NCBI GenBank assembly: GCA_030142905.1
Contig: JASJOG010000168.1
Location: 649,501-713,500 of the forward strand
Length of the DNA: 64,000 bases
Direction: 5' to 3'
From: Heliopora coerulea
Taxonomy: Eukaryota; Cnidaria; Anthozoa; Scleralcyonacea; Helioporidae
The translations under genes and the position numbers were made by a program. Below the pieces are notes generated by a model, which worked only from the letters and a program-made list of their open reading frames with translations, had not been told where the DNA came from and searched no databases. Positions 1 to 12,498 of the stretch are shown one piece after another. Within the stretch, counting starts at the first letter, position 1, and the number at the start of each line of letters is the position of its first letter.

Positions 1-1280
1 AAGTTTGTGTGAGAGCTGTAATTTTTAAGAGGCCTAAATGTTTTTAAGTTCATTCCATTTCAAACATCAAAATATCCACTTTGATTAACTAATTGAGGAT
101 TACCCATACTCTTTGTATTGGGGAAATGTGCTTCACTATAAAAATTCATTTTAAAGTATTTATATATTCATTGCTTTCTAAAGCAATAATCTCTAACCCT
201 GTAAAACAATTCACTACTTTTAAAAAATTGTTTTTGAATGTGACAAATTCATGGAGTTTATTGCAGTAAAATGTGTACTGGAAATCTTAGTAACATTACA
301 CTTCAGGAAAAAATTAACTCTGTTTCATTGTTTTGATTTTATTACTTCTTTTTATACTCAGAACTGTCACAAACAAGCAACCAGGAATAATGTTTTCACC
401 AAAACTTCCCCCTCAAGTAAATATACAATTCATACCAGTTGACTTGAGGCTTATTTTGGACTAAGCATCGGCAACGGGAAGTTATGTATTGGTTATTGGG
501 GGACCCATGGGCTATCATAGCCTAGGTACTAAATTAGGAGAACACCATTGCTTGGAAACATAATGTGGAAAGATTAAGAGATCAGCTGTTATCTTTTAAA
601 GAGATTGTATTATGCTGGAGAATGTAGTAATACATTGTACTATGATGCAATCAAAAATCCCAAATATTTGTGTCCTAAGTGACTGACTTTTGCTACCTTA
701 CTTCTCCAAATTATTGGGGAGCAGAGGCCTCCCTGGCCCATATGTAACTCCCTCCTTGAGCATAAGAATTAAGACAAACTCCCAAACCTACTAATTGAGA
801 TCACTGGTGTAATTGATTCTCAGATGCTCCATTTATTTTGAGGGAGCAATGCCAAACTACATACACCATAACATCTGGTCAAAATGCCAAACACCTGTAT
901 ACTCCTGCAGCGCCTGGTCTTTCACTCCAGCAGATCAGCTTTTAGCTCACTTTATATTTCTTCTTAATCGTTCATAATTAAGTGGCAATTTGGCTCTGCT
1001 GGAATTGTTTGGACCTGATTTCACCAAAACACTTTTCATTTCATCGAGAAAAAACTGAATTGCAGTGTAATATAACACATCAAGTGCATGCGGATGCCCT
1101 CAGTAGTGAAAGTGGGTATTTACTGTGCGGTTATCGATCCCAATACTGGACAAGGACTACGGTTGAAAAATTTAACGCGGCAGTAAAGTGGTTATACACA
1201 GGTAAACTGAAACTCAATAGATAAATCATGGCACGCAGATTCAAATTTTTGTATCCTTTCCGTAGACCTGTGGTTCGGTA
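1..1280. repeat. Segmental duplication, unit A left end
   Basis: Aligns almost base for base with 32704-33903 in the same orientation. Differences are scattered substitutions, small indels, and about 90 extra bases in this copy near 1040-1130. Homology stops near 1280, where the other copy runs on into sequence that is found again in unit A only at about 10556. The ~9.3 kb between is therefore insertion in unit A or deletion in unit B. I see no convincing exon. The window starts inside the repeat, so its true left border lies outside. Confidence 0.85.
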
Positions 1281-2004
1281 GTTATCCTGTCCAAGTATCA
1301 ATAAAACATCAAAATGCTTATTTCTGTGTTATGAATGGTCACAACGGCATGAAAATTTCTCTTTGGACTAATATTTGCATACGTTCTATATGGCATTAAA
1401 GTAAACGTTTCCACACTCTTTGACAAAGAATCATCAATCCCTATATAAGTCTCCAACTGCCTTCTCCAATTTCTTGCACGCGAGTTTCCCTAGAGCAGCA
1501 AGGAATGACCCTTCTTGCGTAAACTTCCGATGGCTTCTATTTAGGAAAACCAACAGCAACTCTTATGTGAACTGTTCGTCAGTCAAAATTCAGTGGAGAT
1601 GGCTCCACAGCCGTTTCATAGCGTTCATAATTTGAACAGTGTTTTTTTATCCGGAGCTTTTATGATCCAGATGTTGGTCCAGTTTAAATGTATAATTCGC
1701 AAATCAACAAAGTAACAAACTAAGCGCTTAGAGATTTTCAGTCGCCGAAAGACCATCTGAAAATCGAGACAATGTTTCATATTCACCTCGCTGCAATAAA
1801 TGTTTAAGACCCGGGATAATTCTACGTACCTTTACAAAGATAACTTTTACAGACGTAAATCCTTTGTGTACCTTGCAGCTCCTGAGTTTTCAATCAAAAA
1901 ACATTCACTTCTTTAATCAGATCTTGTGTCAACACGTGTGACAGTTACCAACATAATATTTCCGTGCGGTATTTTTTGCACGTGACTTTACAGTGAGGTA
2001 CTTA
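1281..2004. other. Non-coding, nothing recognised
   Basis: AT-rich stretch between the duplicated block and a small MITE. Only short random open frames; no splice-bounded coding stretch or repeat structure seen. Confidence 0.5.
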
Positions 2005-2222
2005 GACCACGTTCACACGATACCGGTACGGAACTGCACCGGTATCAAAATATCACGGTACGAACCTGTTCACATGATTACGGTTTCACATTATGGTTTC
2101 AAATTGTTACGGTTAGCATTACGGTTTTATGCTTTTTCATACCGGTAACGTGTGAACGCAAGGCCTAACCGTAATAATTTCGTTACGGTTTCATTTCGTA
2201 CCGGTATCTTGTGAACGGGGTC
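2005..2222. mobile_element. Harbinger-like MITE, 218 bp
   Basis: Inverted ends of about 28 bp start GACCACGTTCACACGATACC on the left and, reverse-complemented, GACCCCGTTCACAAGATACC on the right. They are flanked by a TTA trinucleotide on both sides (2002-2004 and 2223-2225), the target-site duplication expected of PIF/Harbinger elements. The inside is full of ACCGGTA and TTACGGTT motifs in both orientations and has no coding potential. The superfamily call rests on the 3-bp target duplication only. Confidence 0.6.
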
Positions 2223-2489
2223 TTAGTAAAAATGTAATGATTTCATCTCTGCAAATCCTAACACGACCTCTATTTATTTTTTAACTTCGACGTAATTGAT
2301 AATAGTTTTTTTCTTCCACACTTTATTTTTCATTCTGTTTCGCGCACCTCAGCAAGTCTAGGTGTTCGGAACAACTTCAGTCGGCGCGCATCGCGGTCAA
2401 ATGATTTCCGTTACAATCTCCCCACCTTTGCCTCTACCAACGCCTTTTAAAAAACCGCCGAGCTGGCGCTAGTGGGTTTTGTTGGTGCT
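2223..2489. other. Short non-coding spacer
   Basis: Unique spacer between the MITE and the first hAT. Its last eight bases (TTGGTGCT, 2482-2489) are the left target-site duplication of that hAT. No coding stretch seen. Confidence 0.5.
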
Positions 2490-2625
2490 CGGGGCCGCCG
2501 AGAGGGGGGGCAGGGGGGGGCAAGTTGGCCCGGGCTCCCATCTGGAGAGGGACCCCCGAAATAGTTACTCACATTTTTTTAATTTATTTTTTTCTTCGTT
2601 TGGGGATTGTAGGCGGCGCAAGGGC

Positions 2626-2785
2626 CCTACAAAGCGCGAGGTGCTGGAATGCGCGGGGGCCCCACAAAGCGAAGGGTACCCTGGGAAACGTGAAGCCCCA
2701 AAAAGTGTGGGGTTCCAGAATGCGCGGGGTCCCGGAAAGCAAAGGGCCCCAGAAAGCGCCGGACTCCGGAAAGCGTGATCTCAAA
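2626..2785. repeat. Subterminal GC-rich direct repeats of the hAT
   Basis: A degenerate ~19-21 bp unit built around GGCCCC-AGAAAGCG and GGAATGCGCGGGG is repeated about seven times just inside the left end. Such subterminal arrays in hAT elements are usual transposase binding regions; that role is inferred here. They create spurious open frames on both strands. Confidence 0.6.
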
Positions 2786-3161
2786 TTATTGATCTTTTAA
2801 TGTGACATAATCACTCTGAAACGAAACATCAAAGTGTGTTTGTTTGTTCCATTTTCTTATGAGATGGCTTTACAATAGAATTCGGAGTTGGGCTCTGATG
2901 TTCATACTTCGATTAAGATTTCCGCCCGATAAATCTTTGATACTATGAATCTATGATGACATGATGTGATAGAAAATTTGGTTGCGTGACTGTTTACTAA
3001 CTTTCAACACTTTTGATGTGCCTGATTGTATGCATAAATACTGATATCGCGTTACGCTTCTGGTGGTTTCACTCATTGCATAAGTCTGACGGTCACAGTT
3101 GCATTACAGTCGCTGAGTCGCAAAAGCAGTAATAATTATTAATAGTCAAACAGCAGTCTGA

Positions 3162-5821
3162 ATGAAGAGAAGGTATCTATCCAGTTGTGCCAAAAGGAAG
3201 CAAATGGAGGCACGGTTACAGAATGAGGCAAAAGGAAGAAGGACATTAGATCAACTTAACTGGAGGGAATTTGGAGAAATAGCAACGTCTACGAGGAATT
3301 TATAAGAAGAGACGCAGGATGTTTTAAATGACGAAGAATCTGAAGAAATCCCTTGTGAAGCAAGTAACTCGCCTATTCAGGAGGAGAAACGGTCATGGGA
3401 GCATGGTGCCAGTCCAACCAACGAAGACAGATTACGAGATTCTACAATGACAGCAGCTGATATGAAGGATTACGAGAAAACACCCATCCAAGTATCGGGT
3501 CCATCAACTTCAAGCGAATCAACAGGATCAGAAAAATTAGTTGCTGACGTTATTGATGAAACCACTGAGCCCGCCCCAGCACCACCGAGTAATGATGTCG
3601 CAACGTGGAAAAGGCTTTCTGACAAAGACAGAGATACCATTGCTCTCATGGGACCTCCGGCAATTCCTAACAACTTGCCAAAAGATACCAAGAATAAATC
3701 TTTTCCAATGAGCATATTTTCCAAGAGAATGCCCGATGGTGAAACAATTAACAGGGACTGGCTGGTATGGAGTGAAATGGCATCGAGTCTTTACTGCTTC
3801 TCGTGTTGCCTTTTCAACACTAAACCCCCCTCTTTGGCACTATCTGATTTCAGTCATCCCGAACTAGGTTGTAAAGACAACTGGCGAAAACTGTATGAGA
3901 AAGTACAGACCCACGAGAGAAGTGTAATGCAAGTCTCTAATTATATCATGTGGAGAGACCTCCTCGTTTCTTTGGAGAATAAGAGTGGAACACACCGCCT
4001 TCAATATGAGGTGTTTGCTGCCGAGCAACAGAGATGGAGAAAGATTTTGAGATGTCTGCTTGAAGTGACGTTGTTCTTGGCTGAAAGAAATCTTCTCTTT
4101 AGAGGCTCGAGTTTTGATGTAGGAGATTTGGGCAACGGTTTATTTCTTGGAATTCTAGAACTCATTAGCTCTTACAACCCAACAATAAAGGAACATTTAG
4201 ATATGGTCATGAAGCATCAAAAAGGGGGCAGCGCGTGCAAGCTCATCATTTGTCATGGCAAAGTCAAAACGAGTTCCTGTCCATCTGTGCAAGAAAGATT
4301 CTAGATGAAATCTTATCAGAAATAGATTGGTCCTTCTATTATTGTCTGGTAGTGCACGGAACACCAGATGTTTCTCATACAGAGCAACTCACCTTCGTAT
4401 TACGATATACTGTTCTCAAGAACAGCACCTGGGAAGTGGTTGAGAGATTTCTTACTATCAAAGATTTTGAGAAGAAGAAAGGTGACGACATCTGTCAAAT
4501 TATCCTTTGCACTCTAGAACATCACAAGATCGCCTTTGCTAGATGCAGAGGCCAAGGCTATGATAATGGCTCAAACATGTCCGGGTGCTACAAAGGAGTG
4601 CAAGCTTTAATCTTGGAAAAAAATCCTCAGGCCTTTTATGCCCCTTGTAGCACACACACATTGAATTTATGTGGTGTGCATGCAGTTGAGGTGGCCCCTG
4701 AAATCAAGATCGTTTTTGGCAATGTCCGAAAGCTTTATAATTTGTTTTCTGCAAGTCCATCCCGTTGGAAGATTCTGAGGGAAACCGTAGGCGTTTCATT
4801 GCACAGTCTATCACAAACCAGATGGAGCGCAAGAATCGATGCAATCAGACCGCTCGTGAAAAATCACAAGAAGATGCTTGAGGCCCTCTCCAAAATGCAA
4901 ACCGAGCTTGATTTAACAGCTGAAGCTTACAGTGATTCCGAATACCTACTCACATGGATGAAGTCATTTGAATACATTCTGCTGGAAACAGTTTGGTTTA
5001 AAACCGTCCCGTGTATAGATGATGTCAACAAGCTACTGCAATATGCAGACATCTCTATCGCAGAAGAAGCCAAATATCTTGGCTGCCTACGCGAAGATAT
5101 CCAGACCCTTCGAGATTCGTGGGGAAATGTGCTTGAAGAGGCAAAGCTGATTTCAACTGCCTTGGAACAGCCGACAACGTTGAAAAAAACACGTTCGAGA
5201 AAGAAAACGATCAGAAATCTAAATGAAACAGAGGAGCATGTCCATTCTATCCAAGAAGAAGCATTCAAAGTAAACATCTTCTACCTGGGTTTGGTCAATC
5301 TTTTGCTGCAGCTAACGGAACGATTTGAAGCGGTGGAGAAAATTGCAAACATGTTTGAGTTCATCGTGAATCCTCCTACAAATCCAAGCCATGAAGTTGT
5401 CGAGAAACAAGCCAAAAGCCTTGCTGAGAGATATCCCAATGATGTCATCAAGGACTACCTGGAGGAGGAGCTTCGCCGTTATGCCAAATTTTGTAGTGGT
5501 CTTGGAGATGGGGTAACAGCTAAGAGAAACAAGGCATTAGCTTTACTAAATTAGATTTTTGAGAAGAAGATCCAGTCCTTGTATCCGCAGATTTGCATTT
5601 GCCTTCGTATTTTCCTGGCTATTCCTGTATCGGCGGCATCAGGGGAACGTTCCTTCAGCAAACTTGCTCTGATAAAAAATACGCTGCGATCGACGATGAC
5701 ACAAGAGAGGATGGCCAACCTGATGACACTATCCATAGAGCATCGCCTGGCAAAATGCCTAGACTTTGAAGACTTAATCGACAATTTTGCGGCTGAAAAA
5801 GCCAGAAAGAAGATTTTCTAG
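3162..5821 (+). pseudogene. hAT transposase with TTF zinc finger and DUF4371, three lesions
   Basis: The frame opens with ATG at 3162 (basic start MKRRYLSSCAKRKQ), is cut by TAA at 3303-3305, and continues in frame through 4304. Around 3690-3830 it has a TTF-type zinc finger (DWLVWSEMASSLYCFSCCLF), followed by the DUF4371 block with NWRKLYEKVQTHERS. Near 4235-4304 the reading frame shifts, and the catalytic region goes on to 5554: the DNGSNMSG aspartate motif, then THTLNLCG. An in-frame TAG at 5552-5554 separates this from the C-terminal dimerisation region (SGERSFSKLALIKNTLRS), which ends at 5821. The family moves DNA by cut and paste; this copy cannot encode a full enzyme without suppressing two stops and one frameshift. 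Confidence 0.9.
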
Positions 5822-8002
5822 ACGATCCTAATGTCCAGAGATCGAGCTTGTCTTGTAAGCCCTCGGCGTCTAGCTGAGCCTTCTTTAAGAGGGAAGAAAA
5901 CTTGCCGTATTTATCTTTGGCTTTGTCTATGACTTGGGACGAAATAAACAAAATATCTTCAAACAACTGTCCAGTCACGGTGCATTAGTGCACACACATG
6001 CCGTGCCCAATCAAAGTCCAAATAAACACGGCAGATGCTTCTTTTCTTATCTATCTACATTTTAATAAGTATTCTTTTTTAAATATCTTTATATATCAAT
6101 TTAGTTATGTAGGTATGCAATGTAGTTACGTTGATGTTTATAATCAATAAGCTCCATAATTGTAAAGGATTAGAGATAATTACGAAATAACAACTTATGA
6201 CAATTTTTGAATTAAAGTGTTTTTATTGCCAATTATTGGTAATAGCAGCAACAATGCTTACATATGTGACGTCATTCCACATATGACGTCATTCATGTGT
6301 GACGTCATTAGGGCCACCGAAAGATTTCTTGCCCTGGGCCCCACAAGATCTCTCGGCGGCCCTGTTGGTGCTAATGCAAATCCCAGTCAGTGGTTCCACT
6401 CTGAATTTTTTTTTTCCTTCTCTGTCAGTCAAAATTTCCTTTCTTTTCATCAGATTTCCTTCCAAAAATCTCAAAATATCCTTCTCTATTTCCTTCCAGA
6501 TTGTCATAAAAGAAATATCAGAATTCTCTGGTACCTAACGTCTAAATTTTAGTCTAAAAACAAAATCCATCAATTTGTAAGGTAGACGTTAAAGAACAGT
6601 CTATTTTGATTGCTAAGTCTTGCTTGCAGTGTGTGGTCAAGACATTCGGGAGCCAAAATTGACTGTAAAGGAAATTATTTATTAGCTGATAAAAAGACAG
6701 AAAGTCAGCAGAATATGTATTGTTTATGTATTAACTATTAAATATGTTAACATGAACTGGAGAACAAGTAATTTATACACAAGAAGAAGAATTAGTTGAC
6801 TTCATGACTTGTTCAGTTTTTGGTTTTGAATTACTAGTTGTACGTTATACCCTTTGCGCCATAAAACTTTCAAATGTCATAAGAATGACAACATTTAACA
6901 CAAAAATTACCAGTGTATAAATATTTAGTTTTTGTTTCTCTTTTTTCACAGTCTTTTCAGCGTTCTTAATCGAATTGTTCTTTAAGAAACTTTTTTTTCA
7001 AATCCTTTGCTTCTCCGTCGGTGGCACTTGCTTTTTGTTTTAGACATGAGGTCCAAAATATTTCTCCCTGGTTTAGGCTGGCTGCGTTATAGTCTCCGTT
7101 TTTCATCGCTAGCTTGCATTGCAAAAGAGATACCAATGAAGAAGATTTCAAGCGTTTGCGATCGTCTGTCTTGATTCTTTTCAACAGACTAAAGATTCTT
7201 TCAACTGCTGCGTTGGAAAAAGAAAATGAGGCAAGGACTTCAACAAATTTGGTCAGATTGGGACATTTTGCTTCTCCTGACGGAACTTTAGCATCCCTGA
7301 CATAAGACCAATATTTTTCCCATTCGAGATCAGGGCTTAGGTTACCATCAAACACGTGTTCCCTCCACTCATTGTCGAGCTTCTTGGCATCTAAGACTGC
7401 ATGTAGGTAAGGCAGTGTTTTGACAACCTCTGCTAGTGACGGTGGGATGCGTGCAGCAGCTTACTGAGGGGAGATGCACTGGACAACATCGTATATCTCC
7501 GAATTTAGATCAAATCTCTGTTTATTTTGCTTAATACTCTCAATGAGAAAGTTTCGGCAGTTGATCAGAAAATTTTGTACATCAACATCGTTTACCACAG
7601 TTTCTTCTTTAATTTCGTGCATGGTTGCTGCAGCTGCAATACCAACATATATTTCCCGTAACGGTAGCTGGAATTCGACGTTTGCGGGATCAATTTCTTT
7701 CGGGGTGGTAGCTTTCACGTAGGGAATTTTCATAAAATCACTCGAAATTGATCTGATGAGGCCTTCTACTTCATCTTTGAGGACGTGTATAAGAGGACTC
7801 TCCCCTTGAAACAGACGATTGAAATCGTTGAAGCGTTGGAGTTGGTGACTCACAAATTCCAGATATGCCAAATTGAATTTATTGTGAAGTGATTTCACGA
7901 TGCGGTCATTTGCATGGGTCGGATCTTCATTTGCTGCCAAAACGAAATAATGCTGCAAGGCAGTGTATTGCTCTAAAATGCCATTGACGCATGCCTCTAA
8001 CG

Positions 8003-8964
8003 CCCCGGTTTTCAAACGGGGGGTCCCGACCCAAAGTTGGGTCGCATATGATTTTCAAGTGGGTCGCTGTGATGTGCATGGGTCGCATGGGTCGCATGGG
8101 TCGGGGGCATGGGAACCTGGTCACCAGTCACTATATTGGGTCGCGATCGCATTTTCCCGGAAAAATGCACTGAAGGTGTTTCCAAAAGTATGTTTTTCGA
8201 AAAAATTTAGTGCACCAGCCTTTGGAAGCTTATTGTGACTGTTGAGTATAGTGAATCAATCAATATCTACACCTGATCTATACGCGAACTACCGCGAACA
8301 TGGCTAGTTCTTCTAAACAACCTAGACGGTCTATCCTTCCTGTTTATTTGGATTTGTATGGTGTTATTGAATATTCAGGAGCATGTATTTGTGTTGTGTG
8401 TCAGAAGACTATCGCAAACAAATCGATAAAACCTAACAAGTCGGAACGACACATGAATACTCATGCCAAATTTGCCAAGTTGGATAAAGACGCTCGAAAA
8501 CTTGCTTTTCAAAAATCTAGTGAACAGTACCTGAAATCGGTGAAATTGCTCATGGGTTCGCTAACCGAGAAAGATAAAATTGCTATTTTCACCTATAAGA
8601 CTGCCTTTGTATCGGCCAAGCATTGAGCTGCTTTGGAACTACTTACGTGTGTGAGAGGGTGTTCTCCTCTATGGCTTTCATTAAGAATAAGTGTAGGAGT
8701 GGGTTGACCCATGAAAATGTACAGTGGTGTATGATTTGTTCCACCACCTTGTACACGCCAAGGTACGAGAAATGAATTAAGAAGGACTAAAATTAGTAAG
8801 TTGTTGATGTTTAAAGTGACAACAATAAAAATCTTGACGTTTCACAAATGATGCTGTCATATATCATGTCGTTGTTGGTTGAGGTGTACAAGGTTTGCAT
8901 GGGTCGCGGGACACACGCTGAGAGCGAAAGTTGGGTCGCCATGAAAATCTCGTGAAAACCGGGG
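8003..8964 (+). mobile_element. Nested hAT, internally deleted, 962 bp
   Basis: The ends CCCCGGTTTTCA and, reverse-complemented, CCCCGGTTTTCAC are perfect 12-bp inverted repeats. The exact 8-bp target-site duplication CTCTAACG lies at 7995-8002 and 8965-8972. Subterminal GGGTCGC motifs recur at both ends. It has landed inside the transposase gene of the surrounding hAT. The small coding remnant (8300-8775) joins an N-terminal finger to a C-terminal dimerisation segment with the catalytic middle missing, so it would need a transposase supplied from elsewhere. Confidence 0.9.
8300..8775 (+). pseudogene. hAT transposase remnant: zinc finger plus C-terminal end
   Basis: ATG at 8300 opens 108 residues with a BED/ZBED-like zinc-binding motif (CVVCQKTIANKS...SERHMNTHAKF). 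The frame stops at 8624-8626. In another frame the sequence at once continues with SCFGTTYVCERVFSSMAFIK and ends KYEK-like at 8775, the C-terminal hAT dimerisation region of the GTF2IRD2/ZBED5 type. About 400 central residues normally lying between these are absent, so this is an internal-deletion derivative with a frame break at the junction. Confidence 0.8.
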
Positions 8965-11258
8965 CTCTAACGAAAGCCACCGTGTTTGCCCAGGCGATAA
9001 CAACTGACGAGGCTCTACATTGAAGAATTCTTGAAACTGTTTGTAAGTATCTTGCCTTTTGGAAGAGCGATGGAAATGGGCAAAAATATCACTACACAAA
9101 TCTTCCAAACTTTTTGGCAATTTCAAAGCAGCGTACGACGATACCAGGTGAATCAGGTGGCACGAACACTTCACAGTGACAACATTTGGGTACTCTGCCT
9201 TTAAAAGCTGGGAGACGGAATTGTCGTCGCCAAACATGACGTTGGTGGTGTCGGAAGAATAACCAATGATATTTTCCATTGGAACGCGCAGTTCATTAAA
9301 TGATTGCTTCACGGCTGAATAAATACCCTAGGCAGACCCATCGTCGACCTCGATCATATGAAGCAAATATTGCTTAGACTGGAAACTTGCAAATATCAAA
9401 ATGCGTCGTTAAAATCGCCAGTTGCTTGGCGGTGCTCTTGTCGGTTGTCTCGTCAATGATAAGGCTAAACTTACGAGAACGCAAAGTCGTCACTGCTTCA
9501 TTCAAATAGTCAAAACCAGTAACCTGTCGAACAACGTTCGTTGCCCTTTGCTTACCAAGCTTAACATTTCTCAGTACGTTGTCACGAGGAAACAGTGATC
9601 GAAGAAGAGATACAAAGGCATCCGAGATGGAAAGTGGTACTTTGTGTTCAGCAATGAACGAGCACAACTTTATCTCCATAGTAGAGGTTTAGTCTCGTCT
9701 GGTGGCTTTACTAAACATCCCCGAAATAGTGGGAATTTGCTCGGCTGCTCTGCTACGTTTTTGATGTTTATTACTACCCATGTGTCTCTTCAAGCCTGTT
9801 TTTGAGCAAGTCACCGTCTTGTCACATATCTTGCAAAACGCAGTAACTTGGTTGTTTCCTTCAACCTTCTTAGTTAACCAATCCTTAAATTCACTGTTAG
9901 TAAGCTAACTATCAACAAAGGCTTGATCTTTCTTTTTTCGCTTTTTTTGGAGGTTCATCTTGGCCTGAGGCAGTACTCGATGTAGGTAATTTGCTATCTT
10001 CATTACCCTCACTTTCCGATGAAGACATGATTTTTTTCATGGGAAACTTTTAAACTCTGCGCAACATATATGGTAATGTCTGTACATTTACATTTTACAC
10101 GCGAAATATTATACCGAGACGGCTAAACATAATGCAACTGCAAGAGAAGCGAAATATGTCAATTTCTGAATACCAAAACATTGCAACGTAAGCAAAATTT
10201 GACTATTTCTGAATCCCTACATAACTTTGACACATGTGAATATGGAAAAAAGTACTTAGGGTACGAAATACGGTATAATTTTTCATTTATTTTTGGCGAT
10301 ATAAGTGCCTTTTTTTAAGGAATTGTATGAAAAATATAATTTCTTTCTTATTTCCTTCCCAAAGATCAAATTTCCTTCCAAACTCTATTTCCTTCCAAAT
10401 TTCCTTCCGAACACTAAAATTTCCTTCTGGAAGGAAATTGCCTTCCTAATGGAAACGCTGCTGAGTTGAGTTATTAAATATTCAGAAATTACCCGGAGTT
10501 ACATCTAAATTACAACACGCACCACTGACTCACAAGACTGCATATAAGGATAAAACGCAACCAAAGTACTTCAAACTGTATCTTGACTCTACAATACACT
10601 TAACTTTCCTAAACGGTAACTCTTTACCACTAGATTAGGAATAGATCCGTTCTCGTTGCTTTTCGGTGAACGATGCCGAGGCAAACTTGTGCAACCCCAG
10701 GTGTGGACGGGGGGGTGGCAGGGGTGGAAGGGCCAGCCGTCCTTACATACTTTTAAAAGGTTTAGTGAGTTGAATTGCTCGTGAAGAAATTGCTTTTGTA
10801 ATAACCAACAGCTCATTCCTGGTTACGAAAAATATGTTACAATAAAGAACTTGTCACGGTAAAGAACCGTCAATACTGACTTGCAAAGTCATTACTAATC
10901 ATATCGCTCTGAAATCAAGATTCATTTCGACTAACTTTTCCATTCCTTTTAAAGAACTTCACTCACTAATTTCTTTAAAAAAAAAGACTGAATGAATGTC
11001 CAGTCGGTATGGTAGTATGATGGACAGAAACTGTAATGAAACATAGTGATAGATCTTCACAAATTTTCAATAAAACTGCTTACACTATTGTGGGAGAACT
11101 GTCCTTGTGGGATTAGAGCGAAGTAACAGACAGATGGCGTTCTAACCATTGAACTTCATAGACCAAGATGGTGAGCGATGGTTAAATTTTTTAAAGGTAA
11201 TTATCGAGCATCAGACTCATATAATTTAAGACCTGACCAGTAACAAAAAATGTGAATC

Positions 11259-11320
11259 TAGGCTGGGAATCGGACCCTCCACCTTGCCAATCTAATGTAG
11301 CGCTCAGCTAACGGAGCTGG
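11259..11320 (-). repeat. tRNA-like segment (SINE head or tRNA pseudogene)
   Basis: On the minus strand it shows an A-box-like TTAGCTGAGCGC (plus 11300-11311) and a B-box with paired T-arm, GGGTCCGATTCCC (plus 11265-11277), at the spacing of a tRNA. There is no acceptor stem closing the structure, so this is not a functional tRNA gene. A tRNA-derived SINE is the simplest reading. Confidence 0.5.
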
Positions 11321-11796
11321 GAAAGCCGCGGACAAGAACACGTGGCCATTTGCCTCGAGTTCCATATTCTGTGTGGTAAGGCCGATGATATAAGGTGAAG
11401 GGTATATTCAAGGAATATTTGGTATTTATACAAGGAATATTTGGTATTTATACACTCGATCAAATAAAACGGAATCTATATTAGATGAAAGTGAATTTTG
11501 AAACACCAGAATTCCAGAGTCACACACTAACTCTTTGCCTGCCAGAATTAATCTTCGACTTCTTCACTCAGGCTAACGTCAGACGATTTTACTCGTCAAT
11601 GGGAGAGATCCTGATCGTACAAGGTAATCACTATCTAAGTTATAACTATCGCAATTAACTCGATATGACCAGTCTTGTATTATTTTTACTCTGGCTAACA
11701 CCAGGCGATTTTCGGTCTGATATTTGAACACCTCGAGTCTTGTTGAAAAACTCCGCCATGGACTCGTTCTTCAGCAAATTGGTCAGCAATAAATTA

Positions 11797-11850
11797 TTAC
11801 TATATATATATATATGTATATATATATGTATATATATATATATATTTATA
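11797..11850. repeat. TA dinucleotide microsatellite
   Basis: Nearly uninterrupted TA repeats with a few TGTA variants. It lies at the point where strong homology between units A and B resumes (unit B 38010). Confidence 0.9.
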
Positions 11851-12498
11851 TACTAGCTCCCAGCATAGCCCACCATTTTAGTGATACTTTTAGTGGCATA
11901 ATAAATAATCGAAATACAGATTACAACGCAGTCACTACTAGATATACGAGAAGCTTATTTAATTACCCAAGTTGTATGTATCACAAGAAATATTTATGCA
12001 CCCAATGAGAAATTTTACAAACAGGTATGATATGAACAGCAAGACATTAATTAGCTTGTTCAAACGTTAAATCTGAGTCTTGCAGTAGGCATTAATCCAG
12101 TCCTGGATGTTTATGTCCCCTGTTCTTTTTCAACTGTATTTTTGGAATTTTGCCAGCTTGCTAAACATGACTAACACCGTAAAGGCGACAAACAATCAGG
12201 TTCCATGAGATTAATGTACACAACAAATTGAAGCATTTTTAAAAATTATTTTTACAGTTCCTTGGAAGAAGTAAATTAGTTTCAGTGGCACATCCAAGGG
12301 GGGGTGTTCTTAGGGGGCTTAAAGCCCCTCCCTTAGCAGTCACAAAAAGATGTCTACTTGTGTCCATGAAAAAAAATTAAAATGTTACTTAAAACTAAAG
12401 GCATATGGTATAGATGGTACAATGGCTCTAATAGACAACCAGTAAGCCTTTGGTTAGATTTTATTCACAAACATTGCCAATCAGTACATTTTATTTAT

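Larger units (their letters stand above)
2490..6364 (+). mobile_element. hAT DNA transposon (ZMYM1/DUF4371-like), 3.9 kb
   Basis: The terminal inverted repeats are CGGGGCCGCCGAGAG on the left and CAGGGCCGCCGAGAG on the right (reverse complement), one mismatch in 15. An exact 8-bp target-site duplication, TTGGTGCT, lies at 2482-2489 and 6365-6372. Eight-bp duplications and CAGGG-type ends are the hAT hallmark. It carries one transposase gene on the + strand (3162-5821) and GC-rich subterminal direct repeats at 2626-2785. The right flank runs almost at once into the next hAT. Confidence 0.9.
6966..10028 (-). pseudogene. hAT transposase, split by nested insertion and frame breaks
   Basis: Read from 10028 leftward. 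An acidic start (MSSSESEGNEDSKLP) is followed by a frame break, then a BED-type zinc finger near 9770-9860 (FCKICDKTV...GLKRHMGSNKH). DETTDKSTAKQLAI (first catalytic Asp) and GYSSDTTNVMFGDD (second) follow, with CSCHLIHL between 9120 and 9180, and the frame then reaches TRWLSLE at 8973. A 962-bp hAT interrupts here; the frame resumes at 7994 with ACVNGILEQY. The C-terminal dimerisation block with NAAVERIFSLLKRIKTD lies at 7160-7240. A stop separates the 184-residue and 129-residue blocks near 7461. It is clearly homologous to the transposase at 23006-24986. Confidence 0.85.
6388..10460 (-). mobile_element. Second hAT (ZBED/DUF4371-like), disrupted
   Basis: Boundaries are less sure than for the neighbours. 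The left end CAGTGGTTCCACTCTGAA and the right end, reverse-complemented CAGCGTTTCCATTAGGAAGG, match imperfectly, and both are followed inward by arrays of TTTCCTTCC. I could not find a clean 8-bp target duplication. It encodes a minus-strand hAT transposase (6966-10028) and has itself received another hAT at 8003-8964. Confidence 0.65.
10461..11858. other. Unit A spacer, homologous to parts of 33.9-38.0 kb
   Basis: 10556-10860 and 11520-11720 align with 33930-34060 plus 35360-35560 and with 35575-35760 in unit B. Here there is no minisatellite: where unit B has 1.3 kb of 13/14-bp repeats, unit A passes directly from ...GAACGATGCC to ...CAGGTGTGGACGGG. A tRNA-like SINE lies at 11259-11320 and a TA microsatellite at 11797-11850. 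No exon was recognised. Confidence 0.6.

Noticed and set aside
251..442. 63-codon frame conserved between the two duplicated units (also 32956-33147)
   Set aside because: It stays open in both copies, but substitutions are not biased to third positions and there is no recognisable motif; conservation follows from the recent duplication.
2479..2800. GC-rich overlapping open frames on both strands
   Set aside because: They lie in the subterminal repeats of the hAT and show repeat-driven composition.
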